Shown piece after piece: positions 1 to 8,231 of a stretch of DNA of 64,000 nt. Source of the stretch: Clostridium septicum (GTDB lineage Bacteria; Bacillota; Clostridia; Clostridiales; Clostridiaceae); the NCBI RefSeq assembly GCF_003606265.1, contig NZ_CP023671.1:2790001-2854000 (forward strand). The letters are read 5' to 3'. The notes under the pieces were generated by a model. That model did not search any database. It saw only the letters and a program-made list of their open reading frames with translations, and had not been told where the DNA came from. Within the stretch, counting starts at the first letter, position 1. Each line of letters starts with the position of its first letter. The position numbers and the translations under genes are program-made.

Positions 1-643
1 ATTGTGGATATGCAGGAAATGTAGTTATGAAGGATGGAACTTTCTTCTTAAACTCATACGGTAATTTTGATGAAAATACAGATAATAACACATATGTTAT
101 GGGGGTTAGATTTAAGTTAGGAGAAATAGATAATGCACTAGTACTTGTTAATGGGGATGCTCTTAAAGAATTATTAGATGAAGTTAAAAATATAGATTCA
201 AGTCTCTATACAGCTGAATCATATGATAATTTAATTAAACAATATGATATAGCTAATTCAATATATGAATCACAAGAGTCAGCACAAGTTCAAATTGATA
301 GGGCATTAGAAGATTTAAAGAAGGCTAAGGATAGCTTGGTATTAAAACCATCAAATCCAGCACCATCAGAAGTAAGCTTTAAGGTTACAGCAAATGAAGA
401 AGTTAAATAGTAGCCAAAGGAGATAATTCACAAGGAAATCAAAATAGTGGAAATAATAATTCTGGAGGAAATAGTAATGCTAGTGGAAGTAACTCTAATG
501 GAGGAAACTCAAATAGTACTTCAGGAAATAAACTAAATACTATACCTCAAACAGGTGGAATGGCTTCAGCAGCAACTGTATTAGTTTTAGGAACATTAGC
601 TTCAGTAACTGGTGCAATTATGATTAAAAAGAAGAAAGTTTAA
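1..643 (+). pseudogene. C-terminal part of a sortase-anchored surface protein, frameshifted
   Basis: The reading frame is already open at base 1, so only the end of a larger gene is present. Bases 3-410 encode a beta-rich tail followed by a helical segment (about bases 165-345, core LKELLDEVKNIDSSLYTAES) typical of FIVAR domains found in clostridial surface glycosidases and adhesins. The frame then stops at 408-410. From about 407 the next frame continues the protein logically: a Ser/Gly/Asn-rich wall-spanning linker, an LPXTG-type signal IPQTG (542-556), a hydrophobic segment and a KKKK tail, ending at 641-643. Adding one A to the AAA run at 405-407 would join both halves. This is either a genuine pseudogene or a single-base sequence error. 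The catalytic part lies outside the window, so the enzyme class is unknown. Confidence 0.75.
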
Positions 644-682
644 AGGTTTATTTAATAAAATGAAAATAGTAAAATCAACAAA

Positions 683-709
683 AGAGGCTAGATTTATAGC
701 CTCTTTTTT
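683..709 (+). terminator. Rho-independent terminator
   Basis: Perfect 8-bp stem AGAGGCTA/TAGCCTCT (683-690 and 697-704) with a 6-base loop, followed by a T run. It closes the surface-protein gene. Confidence 0.85.
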
Positions 710-812
710 AGTTAAAACAAAAAAATAATTATTGTTTTTCGATAAAAATATATTGAAAAATAAGTTGCAGCGTGGTAATATAATTTTGTAGAATAGATTT
801 AGGAGGAAATGT

Positions 813-1307
813 ATGAAATTTTATGGAGAAAAATCATTATCACAAATATTAAAAATAACATTAAATATAGCTATTATTTTTGGTATAGTTATGACGGGTG
901 ATGTTTTTTATAATACATTTTTTAATAGGGAGAAATCTTTAAATACTAATGAAAAAGTTGTTTTTGTAACTTTATTAATTATAGGAATTATCAGTTTGTT
1001 TTTAATAGTTTTAGAGCTTAGAAAAATAATAGGAACTTTAATAGAAAGTAATCCATTTGTAAGAGAAAATGTGGTATCATTTAAAAAAATATCAGTAGAA
1101 TCATTTATTATAGCAGGATGCTATATAACTAATCTTATTTTTAATTCAAATTTTAAAAATTTTAAATTTATATATGTTGATAATAGTGGGATACATACGG
1201 ATATGGAGTTTTTAATTTTTCTATTTGCAGGTATATTCATATTTATATTAGCTAAAGTTTTTGAAAAGGCAGTAGAATTTAAAGAAGAAAATGATTTTAC
1301 TATATAG
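813..1307 (+). CDS. DUF2975-type small membrane protein
   Basis: 164-residue integral membrane protein with four predicted hydrophobic segments (about residues 14-34, 48-69, 94-112 and 131-152) and a short polar C-terminus. Size, topology and the motif NPFVREN after the second segment fit the DUF2975 family. That family is usually encoded next to a small Xre-type regulator, exactly as here (next gene 15 bases downstream). The start follows a strong AGGAGG site. The biochemical role of the family is not known. The pairing suggests that the membrane protein and regulator act together, but that is inference. Confidence 0.75.
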   Translation: MKFYGEKSLSQILKITLNIAIIFGIVMTGDVFYNTFFNREKSLNTNEKVVFVTLLIIGIISLFLIVLELRKIIGTLIESNPFVRENVVSFKKISVESFIIAGCYITNLIFNSNFKNFKFIYVDNSGIHTDMEFLIFLFAGIFIFILAKVFEKAVEFKEENDFTI

Positions 1308-1322
1308 ATAAAGGAGAAATTA

Positions 1323-1526
1323 ATGAAGATAGTTGTTAATTTAGATGTAATGATGGCTAAGAGAAAGATTTCATTAAATGAATTAGCGGAAAGAGTTGGT
1401 ATAACTAATGCTAACCTTTCTATACTTAAAAATAATAAAGCAAAGGCTATAAGATTTTCTACATTAGAAGCAATATGTAGAGAATTAAATTGTCAGCCAG
1501 GTGATATATTAGAATATGTTGAATAA
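1323..1526 (+). CDS. Small Xre/YozG-type helix-turn-helix regulator
   Basis: 67-residue single-domain protein consisting almost entirely of a helix-turn-helix (SLNELAERVGITNANLSILK, about residues 17-36) and ending in CQPGDILEY, the usual end of YozG-like regulators. It sits between the DUF2975 gene and the DUF4173 gene with 15-base and 14-base gaps, so the three are very probably one transcript. It probably regulates its own operon, as other members of this two-gene arrangement are thought to do. There is no sensor domain; any signal would have to come from the membrane partner. Confidence 0.85.
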   Translation: MKIVVNLDVMMAKRKISLNELAERVGITNANLSILKNNKAKAIRFSTLEAICRELNCQPGDILEYVE

Positions 1527-1540
1527 AAGGGAGAGAATTT

Positions 1541-3397
1541 ATGGGAAGAACTGCTTATTTAGTAATTTTAAAAGGGGAAAAAATATTAGTATATAATAAA
1601 TCAGAAGAAAGATATTTAAAAGTAGATATAAATAATGGAGAAGATCCAGAAGAATTTTTAAGTAAATGGACAGAAAAAAATTTAACTGGATATAGTAAAG
1701 AGTTTTTAAAATTTTCAAAGGACATATCTGTAAAGGGAAGCTTGTATAGAGTATTTTTTATAGATGCTACAAATAGTGATTTATCTATTAAAATTGAATG
1801 TAGTAATTATCTTCAATTTAGAAATATATATTTTGGAGAAAGTATAAATTACAATGAAAAGATTATTTTAAATTCTATTTTCCTTGATTGTAATGATAGA
1901 AATTATAATTCTTTTGCTGTAGAATCTATTAAAAATATTGTATATGAAAAGAAAATTTTAAAATCTACCAATAACAATGGAATAGATGAAAGTGTCGATA
2001 AAAGTAAGATTAAATTATTAGCAGTATTAACATTAATTATAGGTTTTTTAACATATAAGTTTTTCTTTAGATATTTAGGTATTTCAGTAGGAATATTTAT
2101 AAGCTATTTAATTTTAGTATTCTTTATTATAAATGGTGTGAAAAATAAAAATATAATGGGAGGCTTTTTAGTAGGAATAAGTCTTATACTATCTTTTAGT
2201 TATGGAATTTTTACAAATGATATATTCAGAATTTTCAATACATTATTAATACCTATTAGTTTATTTTCAGGATTTCTACTTTTAAATTATTCTGATATAC
2301 CTCTAGAACTTAAGAGATTTATTAATATATTTTTAGAGAGAGTATTAGATTTACCAGCAGTTAATTCTTTAAATATAGTTAAGATATTAAAATCAGTAGC
2401 TAAAGAAGACAAAGTAGAAAAGCAAAGTAATATTAAATCCATAACTTTAGGATTATTTATATCAGTTCCTATTTTAATAATTCTTTCTATAATATTAGCT
2501 GGAGCAGATAATATGTTTAATTATTATATAGCTAATATGGTAAATTACATTAATATAGATAATATAGTTACAGTAGTTTTTAAGCTTTTAGTATCTCTAG
2601 TAGTAATGGCATTTTTATTTGGTTTATATTATAGCTTTGAATGTAAAAATAAAAATGTTAAAGAAATAAAATTTAAAAATGTAAAGTACTTTAATGAATT
2701 AACAGTAGTAACAATGCTTATAGCTATTGGTGTTCTTTACATTGTATTTACAAAAATACAAGTATCATATTTATATTTAAATAGTGTATTACCTCAAGAG
2801 TTTGATTTTTCATCATATGCAAGAGAAGGTTTTTTTCAACTAGTATTTATAGTAATAATAAATTTACTTCTTATAACATTCCTTAAATCAGAAACTAATG
2901 TAACTTCTAATAAGGTAGGACAAATACTTAAAGGGTTATATACTTTAATTACTTTATTAAGTATAAATATGGCTATATCAGCCATATACAAAATGAGTTT
3001 ATATATATCTGCATTTGGTTATACAAGACTTAGAATTTTAGTTCAAGTATTTACAGTATTTTTATGTTTAATATTAGTATTTTTAATTTTTAATATATGG
3101 AAAAATAAAAACTTGTTAAAGCCAGTTATAATAGTAGGAGCTATTATATATGTAGGATTAAATTATTTTAATTTAGATAACTATATTGTAAAAAAGAACA
3201 TTGATAATAAAAATTTAGAAAGTAGGATAGATAACCAGTATTTAATAACATTATCTTTAGATGCTTATGAATCTATGTTAGAAGCTAAGAATAAAGGACT
3301 AATTTCTGATGATGAATATATAGGTTGGAAGTATAAAGGTATGGATAAGCATTTACATTGGTATGAATATAATTATTTTTATAATAAACAAAGATAA
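1541..3397 (+). CDS. DUF4173/DUF4153-type polytopic membrane protein with an unusual N-terminal domain
   Basis: 618 residues. The C-terminal two thirds (about 155-560) has roughly a dozen membrane segments and the DUF4173 hallmark YAREGFFQLVFIVIINL. The first 125 residues are soluble and are not part of that family. They begin MGRTAYLVILKGEKILVYNK and contain EEFLSKWTEKNLTGY and SLYRVFFIDA, an order of strands and helix that loosely recalls a NUDIX fold without the catalytic Glu cluster. That resemblance is weak. The gene follows the Xre-type regulator by 14 bases with a good GGGAGAG site, so it belongs to the preceding operon. Function unknown. Confidence 0.7.
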   Translation: MGRTAYLVILKGEKILVYNKSEERYLKVDINNGEDPEEFLSKWTEKNLTGYSKEFLKFSKDISVKGSLYRVFFIDATNSDLSIKIECSNYLQFRNIYFGESINYNEKIILNSIFLDCNDRNYNSFAVESIKNIVYEKKILKSTNNNGIDESVDKSKIKLLAVLTLIIGFLTYKFFFRYLGISVGIFISYLILVFFIINGVKNKNIMGGFLVGISLILSFSYGIFTNDIFRIFNTLLIPISLFSGFLLLNYSDIPLELKRFINIFLERVLDLPAVNSLNIVKILKSVAKEDKVEKQSNIKSITLGLFISVPILIILSIILAGADNMFNYYIANMVNYINIDNIVTVVFKLLVSLVVMAFLFGLYYSFECKNKNVKEIKFKNVKYFNELTVVTMLIAIGVLYIVFTKIQVSYLYLNSVLPQEFDFSSYAREGFFQLVFIVIINLLLITFLKSETNVTSNKVGQILKGLYTLITLLSINMAISAIYKMSLYISAFGYTRLRILVQVFTVFLCLILVFLIFNIWKNKNLLKPVIIVGAIIYVGLNYFNLDNYIVKKNIDNKNLESRIDNQYLITLSLDAYESMLEAKNKGLISDDEYIGWKYKGMDKHLHWYEYNYFYNKQR

Positions 3398-3533
3398 TAT
3401 AGATTTAAATTTATTGATAAAGCTTTATAATTTTTAATAACTTGTGTTAATTTTCTGAAAAATATATTTAGTAATTAAAAATATAATGTATAATAAAGAT
3501 ACTAATAAAATTACTGGTATTGGGGGGGTTAGG

Positions 3534-3854
3534 ATGAGAATAGATTTTAGAAATGTCGGTAAAAGCAAAATCTATATAAGTACTGATAATAAAGAATATA
3601 TAGAGGTTTGTGATATTTTGGGAAATGTTTATAAGGTAAATAGAGAAAACATAACAGAAGTTAGTTTTATTCCTGATAATGTAGCAATTACTATAATGGG
3701 ATTACCTACATCACGTTTTAAATCAACTTTAAAAATAAGCTTTAAAGATATTGAAGGAAAAGGTGAAGAGAAGTTAGTGATTTATAATGATGCAAGTAAG
3801 TTACTTATAGAAGATGCTTATAAAGAAGTTAAGGCTTGGATAAATTTAAAGTAG
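3534..3854 (+). CDS. Hypothetical small soluble protein
   Basis: 106-residue protein starting MRIDFRNVG. This start is preferred over an in-frame upstream ATG at 3486 because GGGGGGTTAGG lies directly in front of it and the upstream extension has no ribosome site. The sequence is beta-strand-rich (IYISTDNKEYIEV, VYKVNRENITEVSFI) and ends in an amphipathic helix, with no signal peptide or membrane segment. I do not recognise the family. It stands alone between the DUF4173 gene and a terminator hairpin, with a 136-base leader that shows nothing else clear. Confidence 0.6.
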   Translation: MRIDFRNVGKSKIYISTDNKEYIEVCDILGNVYKVNRENITEVSFIPDNVAITIMGLPTSRFKSTLKISFKDIEGKGEEKLVIYNDASKLLIEDAYKEVKAWINLK

Positions 3855-3905
3855 TAATTAAGGGAATTATAATTTAGTGATTATTTTGATATATTCTAAA
3901 TAAAC

Positions 3906-3943
3906 AGCACCTAGTAAGATAAAATGCTCTTACTAGGTGCTAT
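3906..3943 (+). terminator. Hairpin terminator, member of a CTTACTA hairpin family
   Basis: Perfect 13-bp inverted repeat AGCACCTAGTAAG / CTTACTAGGTGCT (3906-3918 and 3929-3941). The tail is only moderately T-rich (ATTATTATA). Similar hairpins occur at 9999-10037 and 38581-38623. Confidence 0.65.
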
Positions 3944-4115
3944 TATTATATCATATTGTATTATTTAATTATCATGAAGTAGAAGGTGTATTTTTTATTT
4001 TTAGAAAATTATATATATATTTCTACAGTATTATTGGTGATTTTTTATTGAGTATTAATAGACTAAGGTGTATTATAGAGATATTTAATTAAAAGTAAAC
4101 TTAGGTGGAGATAAT

Positions 4116-5168
4116 ATGTTAAGTAAAGAATTAGCGCAAAATATAGTAGATAAAATGATGGATGTTATTCCTTATAATGTAAACGTAATGGATTATAAGG
4201 GCAAAATAATAGGGAGTGGTGATTATTTAAGAATAGGAAATTTGCATGAGGGAGCTAAAAAAGCTTTAGAAGAAAAAAGGTTAATTGAAATATATGAAAA
4301 AGTTGAAAATAGTAGACCTGGAGTTAATACACCTATAGTTTTTAGGGGAGAGATTATTGGTGTTATTGGCATAACAGGAAATCCAGATGAAGTAAGACAG
4401 TTTAGTAAATTAGTTAGTGTAACAGCAGAATTACTTATTAATCAAGAATATACATTAAATCAACATATGATAAGACAAAGGCTAAAAGAAGAATTTATTT
4501 ATGAATGGATATATTTAAATGAAGATTATAATAGCGATTTTATTAATAGGGGAAAAGCATTAGGTATAGATGTTAATTTAGAAAGAATAGTAGTAGTGGT
4601 AGAAAATGAAAGAGAAAAATTTAAAGAGCTTAGAAGATTTGTTAAAGATGATGAGTATTATATTAAATTTTCTCCAAATAGAATAGCACTAATATTGAGA
4701 AATAAAAAGAATATATATTTTAGAATTGATAGTATAAAAGAATTTATGGATATATCTATAACTAAAGTAGGCGTTGGAACGTTACATAAGAAACTTATTG
4801 AATCTTTATCAGAAGCACTACAGTCTTTAGAAATAGGTAAAAAATTATATAAAAATGATTTTGTAAATATATATGATAAAATAAGACTTTTTTATAAAGG
4901 TGAGAAATTATTTAATATAAAAGAATGTAAAAGTATAATTTATAGAATAGAATCAGAGGGTAGTGACTTAAATCTATTGGAGACTTTTTTATGTTATATG
5001 GAAATGAATGGAGAAAAACAAAAAGTAGCTAATGAAATATATATACATAGAAATACTTTAAATTATAGGTTAGAAAAAATTGAAGAAATTACTGGGTTAC
5101 ATTTTAATGATTATTTAGAGTTTTTTCAGCTGCTTTTAGCATATATAAGTTATAAATTGGAAGTTTAA
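4116..5168 (+). CDS. cdaR: CdaR/sugar diacid-type transcriptional regulator
   Basis: 350 residues with the two-part layout of CdaR. The N-terminal putative sugar-diacid recognition domain (about 1-135, containing YKGKIIGSGDYLRIGNLHEGA and FRGEIIGVIGITG) is followed by a linker domain and a C-terminal PucR-type helix-turn-helix (ANEIYIHRNTLNYRLEKIEE, about 308-327). CdaR proteins activate glycerate, galactarate and glucarate uptake genes. Here the gene lies 135 bases upstream of a GntP permease and a glycerate kinase gene, so it very likely senses glycerate or a related acid and activates them. The start has GGTGGAG upstream. The gene symbol is by family and context. Confidence 0.85.
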   Translation: MLSKELAQNIVDKMMDVIPYNVNVMDYKGKIIGSGDYLRIGNLHEGAKKALEEKRLIEIYEKVENSRPGVNTPIVFRGEIIGVIGITGNPDEVRQFSKLVSVTAELLINQEYTLNQHMIRQRLKEEFIYEWIYLNEDYNSDFINRGKALGIDVNLERIVVVVENEREKFKELRRFVKDDEYYIKFSPNRIALILRNKKNIYFRIDSIKEFMDISITKVGVGTLHKKLIESLSEALQSLEIGKKLYKNDFVNIYDKIRLFYKGEKLFNIKECKSIIYRIESEGSDLNLLETFLCYMEMNGEKQKVANEIYIHRNTLNYRLEKIEEITGLHFNDYLEFFQLLLAYISYKLEV

Positions 5169-5184
5169 TTGTGCAAATGCACAA
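5169..5184 (+). promoter_or_regulatory. Candidate operator (palindrome) for the CdaR-like regulator
   Basis: Palindrome TTGTGCAAATGCACAA with 6-bp arms directly after the regulator's stop codon and upstream of the permease gene. A TTTACA -35-like hexamer lies at 5237-5242, about 55 bases downstream, but no convincing -10 is properly spaced from it. Assignment to CdaR is by position only. Confidence 0.4.
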
Positions 5185-5303
5185 AAATATAAAACGTCAT
5201 TTCGTCTAAGAAACAATGCAATTTCTCCGGAAAACATTTACACTAGTTTGGTAATAATTTAATTATAAAATTTATAAGATGTAGATCATTGAAGGGAGAT
5301 AAA

Positions 5304-6563
5304 ATGATGGAAATTACTGTTACAGCATTAGGGGCAGTAATAGCATTAGTTGTTGCTATTACATTAATAATTAAAAAAGTACATCCAGCATATGGATTGA
5401 TAATTGGAGCACTGATTGGAGGGTTAGTTGGTGGAGCTGGATTAACAGGTAGCGTTACGTTAATGATGAATGGGGCAAAAGGAATGATACCTGCTATATT
5501 AAGAATACTTACAGCTGGAGTTTTAGCTGGAGTTCTTATTGAATCAGGGGCAGCAGCTAAAATTGCTGAAACTATAGTAAGTAAAATTGGAGAATCTAAA
5601 GCATTAATAGCATTAACAATAGCAACAATGGTTTTAACAGCAGTTGGAGTTTTTGTAGATGTTGCTGTAATAACAGTTGCGCCTATAGCATTAGCAATAG
5701 CATACAAATCGAATCTTAGTAAGTCTGCAATACTTTTAGCAATGATTGGAGGGGGAAAGGCCGGAAATATAATGTCACCTAATCCAAATACAATTGCAGC
5801 AGCAGATAATTTAGGGGTTTCATTAACAAGTGTAATGATAGCAGGAGTAATACCAGCTATATTTGGTGTTATTGTAACATGTATAATAGCAAAACGTCTT
5901 AAAGTAAAAGGAACTTTTGTAGGAAATGATGAAAATACTAAAGAAATAGAAAATATGCCAGGATTCTTTCCAGCTATAGTTGGGCCTTTAACTGCAATAA
6001 TACTATTAATGTTAAGACCAACTTTAGGAATTAGCATAGATCCTTTAATAGCACTTCCAGTAGGTGGGTTATGTGGGATAATAGCAATGGGAAAAGTAAA
6101 ACATCTTAATGAATATGCAACTTATGGCTTAGGAAAGATGAGTGGAGTTGCCATATTATTAATAGGTACAGGAACTTTAGCTGGAATAATATCTAATTCA
6201 GGTTTAAAAGATGTAATAATACAAGGAATAAATACATTAGGTTTACCAAACTTTGCATTAGCACCAGTATCTGGTATATTAATGTCTGCTGCAACTGCAT
6301 CAACAACATCAGGTACAGCAGTAGCTACTTCAGTATTTGGACCTACTATAACAGGTATGGGTGTATCTTCATTAGCAACAGCAGCAATGGTACATGTTGG
6401 AGCAACAGTTTTAGACCATTTACCTCATGGAAGTTTCTTTCATGCAACAGGTGGTAGCATAAATATGTCAATGAAAGAAAGATTAAAACTTATACCATAT
6501 GAATCATTAGTTGGATTAACAATGACTATTGTTTCAGTTATAATATTTGGTTTCATATTATAA
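5304..6563 (+). CDS. GntP-family permease, probably glycerate:H+ symporter
   Basis: 419-residue polytopic membrane protein of the gluconate permease (GntP) family, with many Gly/Ala-rich segments and the conserved stretches GGGKAGNIMSPNPNTIAAAD and HLPHGSFFHATGGS. It would import a small sugar acid with protons. Placement between a CdaR-type regulator and glycerate kinase, with only 40 bases to the latter, makes glycerate the likely substrate. The start ATG at 5304 has AAGGGAG 5 bases upstream. A TTG at 5289 in the same frame is inside that site and was rejected. Confidence 0.88.
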   Translation: MMEITVTALGAVIALVVAITLIIKKVHPAYGLIIGALIGGLVGGAGLTGSVTLMMNGAKGMIPAILRILTAGVLAGVLIESGAAAKIAETIVSKIGESKALIALTIATMVLTAVGVFVDVAVITVAPIALAIAYKSNLSKSAILLAMIGGGKAGNIMSPNPNTIAAADNLGVSLTSVMIAGVIPAIFGVIVTCIIAKRLKVKGTFVGNDENTKEIENMPGFFPAIVGPLTAIILLMLRPTLGISIDPLIALPVGGLCGIIAMGKVKHLNEYATYGLGKMSGVAILLIGTGTLAGIISNSGLKDVIIQGINTLGLPNFALAPVSGILMSAATASTTSGTAVATSVFGPTITGMGVSSLATAAMVHVGATVLDHLPHGSFFHATGGSINMSMKERLKLIPYESLVGLTMTIVSVIIFGFIL

Positions 6564-6603
6564 TTAAAATTAAAGATATAAAAATGAAATGGAGTTGAAC
6601 TAT

Positions 6604-7734
6604 ATGAAATTTATATTAGCACCAGATTCCTTTAAGGAAAGTATGACATCAAAAGAAGCTTGTGATGCTATGGAACTTGGAATTAAAAAAGTAATAAAAG
6701 ACGCAGAATGTATAAAAGTACCTATGGCAGATGGAGGAGAAGGAACTGTAGAAGCTTTAGTAGAGGCAACAAATGGAACAATTCATAAAGTTAAGGTTAC
6801 AGCTCCTTTAGGAAATGAAGTAGAAGCTATTTTTGGAGTCTTAGGAAATAAAACTACAGCTGTTATAGAAATGGCAAGTGCAAGTGGAATACATCTAGTA
6901 AAAAGAGAAGAAAGAAATCCTCTTATAACTACAACTTATGGAACAGGGGAACTTATAAGAGCTGCTCTTGATTTAGGAGTAAAGCATATAGTTATAGGAA
7001 TAGGTGGAAGTGCAACTAATGATGGTGGAGCTGGAATGATTCAAGCATTAGGTGGTAAGATTTTAGACAAAGATGGAAATCAAATAGCCTTTGGTGGTGG
7101 AGAATTATCAAAGGTAGAAAAAATAGATTTAACTGAATTAGATAAAAGAATTAAAGAGGTAACTATTGAAGTAGCCTGTGATGTAACAAATCCTTTAGTT
7201 GGAGAAACTGGAGCCTCAGCAATATTTGGACCACAAAAAGGTGCAACAGAAGAAATGGTTAAAATATTAGATAAAAATCTTTCTAATTATGCGAAGGTAA
7301 TAAAAAAAGAATTAGGAAAAGATGTAGCTAATGTAGAAGGAGCAGGGGCAGCAGGTGGATTAGGAGCAGCATTATTAGCTTTTTTAGATGCAAAACTAGA
7401 AAAAGGTATAGAGCTTGTAATAAAGCATACAGAACTTAAAGAAAAAGTAAAAGGTGCAGCTTTTGTATTTACAGGAGAAGGTGCTATAGATAATCAAACT
7501 ATTTATGGAAAAACTCCAATGGGAGTAGCAAAAACAGCTAAAGAGGAAGGTATTAAAACTATTGCATTTGCAGGAAAGGTTTCAGAAGGAGTAGAAAATT
7601 TATATCCAATAGGAATAGAATCTATCTTTAGTATAATGCAGGGAGTAGATACTTTAGATGATGCTTTAAAAAATGGAAGAGAAAATTTAGCTAAAACAGT
7701 AGAAAATGTAGTTAGATTAATAAGTATAAAATAA
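6604..7734 (+). CDS. glxK: Glycerate kinase (GlxK/GarK family)
   Basis: 376 residues, normal length for class I glycerate kinase. It phosphorylates D-glycerate, generating 2-phosphoglycerate in the GarK/GlxK type, for entry into lower glycolysis. The N-terminus FILAPDSFKESMTSKEA, the motif MADGGEGTVEAL, the glycine-rich IGGSATNDGGAGM and the late FTGEGAIDNQT are all family signatures. The start at 6604 has GGAG nine bases upstream; the upstream in-frame ATG at 6589 overlaps that site. The gene follows the GntP permease in the same direction and completes a self-contained glycerate uptake and phosphorylation unit. Confidence 0.93.
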   Translation: MKFILAPDSFKESMTSKEACDAMELGIKKVIKDAECIKVPMADGGEGTVEALVEATNGTIHKVKVTAPLGNEVEAIFGVLGNKTTAVIEMASASGIHLVKREERNPLITTTYGTGELIRAALDLGVKHIVIGIGGSATNDGGAGMIQALGGKILDKDGNQIAFGGGELSKVEKIDLTELDKRIKEVTIEVACDVTNPLVGETGASAIFGPQKGATEEMVKILDKNLSNYAKVIKKELGKDVANVEGAGAAGGLGAALLAFLDAKLEKGIELVIKHTELKEKVKGAAFVFTGEGAIDNQTIYGKTPMGVAKTAKEEGIKTIAFAGKVSEGVENLYPIGIESIFSIMQGVDTLDDALKNGRENLAKTVENVVRLISIK

Positions 7735-7835
7735 AAAGAACTTCAAAAACCATATTTACAATATTTAATTGTAAAGTTATAATGTTACTGTATTTAGGTT
7801 AAAATACATATAACTAAATAAGTAGCATTGAAGGA

Positions 7836-8017
7836 GAAGAGTATATAGTAAATTAAGTTAAAGAGATCTAGGGATGGTGTAATCCTAGAATTTAATCCTA
7901 TAGAAAGAAGCTCTGGAGCTATAATTTTAAATGAGTGGATTAGGTTATCTAATCAATTTAGGTGGTAACGCGGAAGTAGCCTTTCGTCCTAAAGGTTTTA
8001 GGATGAAGGGCTTTTTT
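7836..8017 (+). ncRNA. T-box leader of gltX
   Basis: The T-box sequence GGTGGTAACGCGG (7961-7973) is present with the antiterminator arms TTTAGG (7957-7962) and CCTAAA (7988-7993). The competing terminator is a 15-bp stem 7979-7993 / 7997-8011 followed by TTTTTT, containing the conserved CTTTCGTCC. Upstream lies a Stem I-like hairpin with apical stem CTAGG/CCTAG and a second hairpin around AGCTCTGGAGCT (7909-7920). Uncharged tRNA binding would favour antitermination. The specifier is not resolved; GAA (Glu) at 7888-7890 is a candidate that fits the downstream gene. Confidence 0.88.
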
Positions 8018-8162
8018 ATTCTTTAGTAATTTATATAAATATCTAAATTATTTATAACTTAATTATAATTTTGAAACTAAGTATATTAGCCTAAAGAATA
8101 AAAAATAAAGTATGTGTGTGGTAGTTTCTAATGAGGTAAGCTTGGGAGAGCTCACATGCGTG

Positions 8163-8203
8163 AAAAAATCCATGGCTCCAAAGTCGCCTTGGGGATTTTT
8201 TTA
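8163..8203 (+). promoter_or_regulatory. Second terminator-like hairpin in the gltX leader
   Basis: AAAAAATCC (8163-8171) pairs with GGATTTTTT (8193-8201) around an inner GGC/GCC stem (8074-8076 is not involved; arms are 8174-8176 and 8186-8188), ending in T7. It lies after the T-box terminator and only about 30 bases before the gltX start. A smaller possible hairpin with AGCT arms lies at about 8139-8152. It may be a second attenuation step or a terminator ending another transcript. Confidence 0.45.
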
Positions 8204-8231
8204 TTTAATTGAAAAGGAAGGAAAGATAAAG

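Noticed and set aside
751-784. Promoter TTGAAA...TATAAT before the DUF2975 gene
   Set aside because: The spacer is 20 bases, too long for confidence.
5243-6037. 264-codon minus-strand open frame opposite the GntP gene
   Set aside because: It lies fully opposite a well-supported permease, has a Pro/Ile-rich composition produced by reading Gly/Ala codons backwards, and has no ribosome site.
8112-8231. 40-codon in-frame N-terminal extension of gltX
   Set aside because: It crosses a strong hairpin, lacks a ribosome site, and the protein without it starts at the normal family position with a good site.
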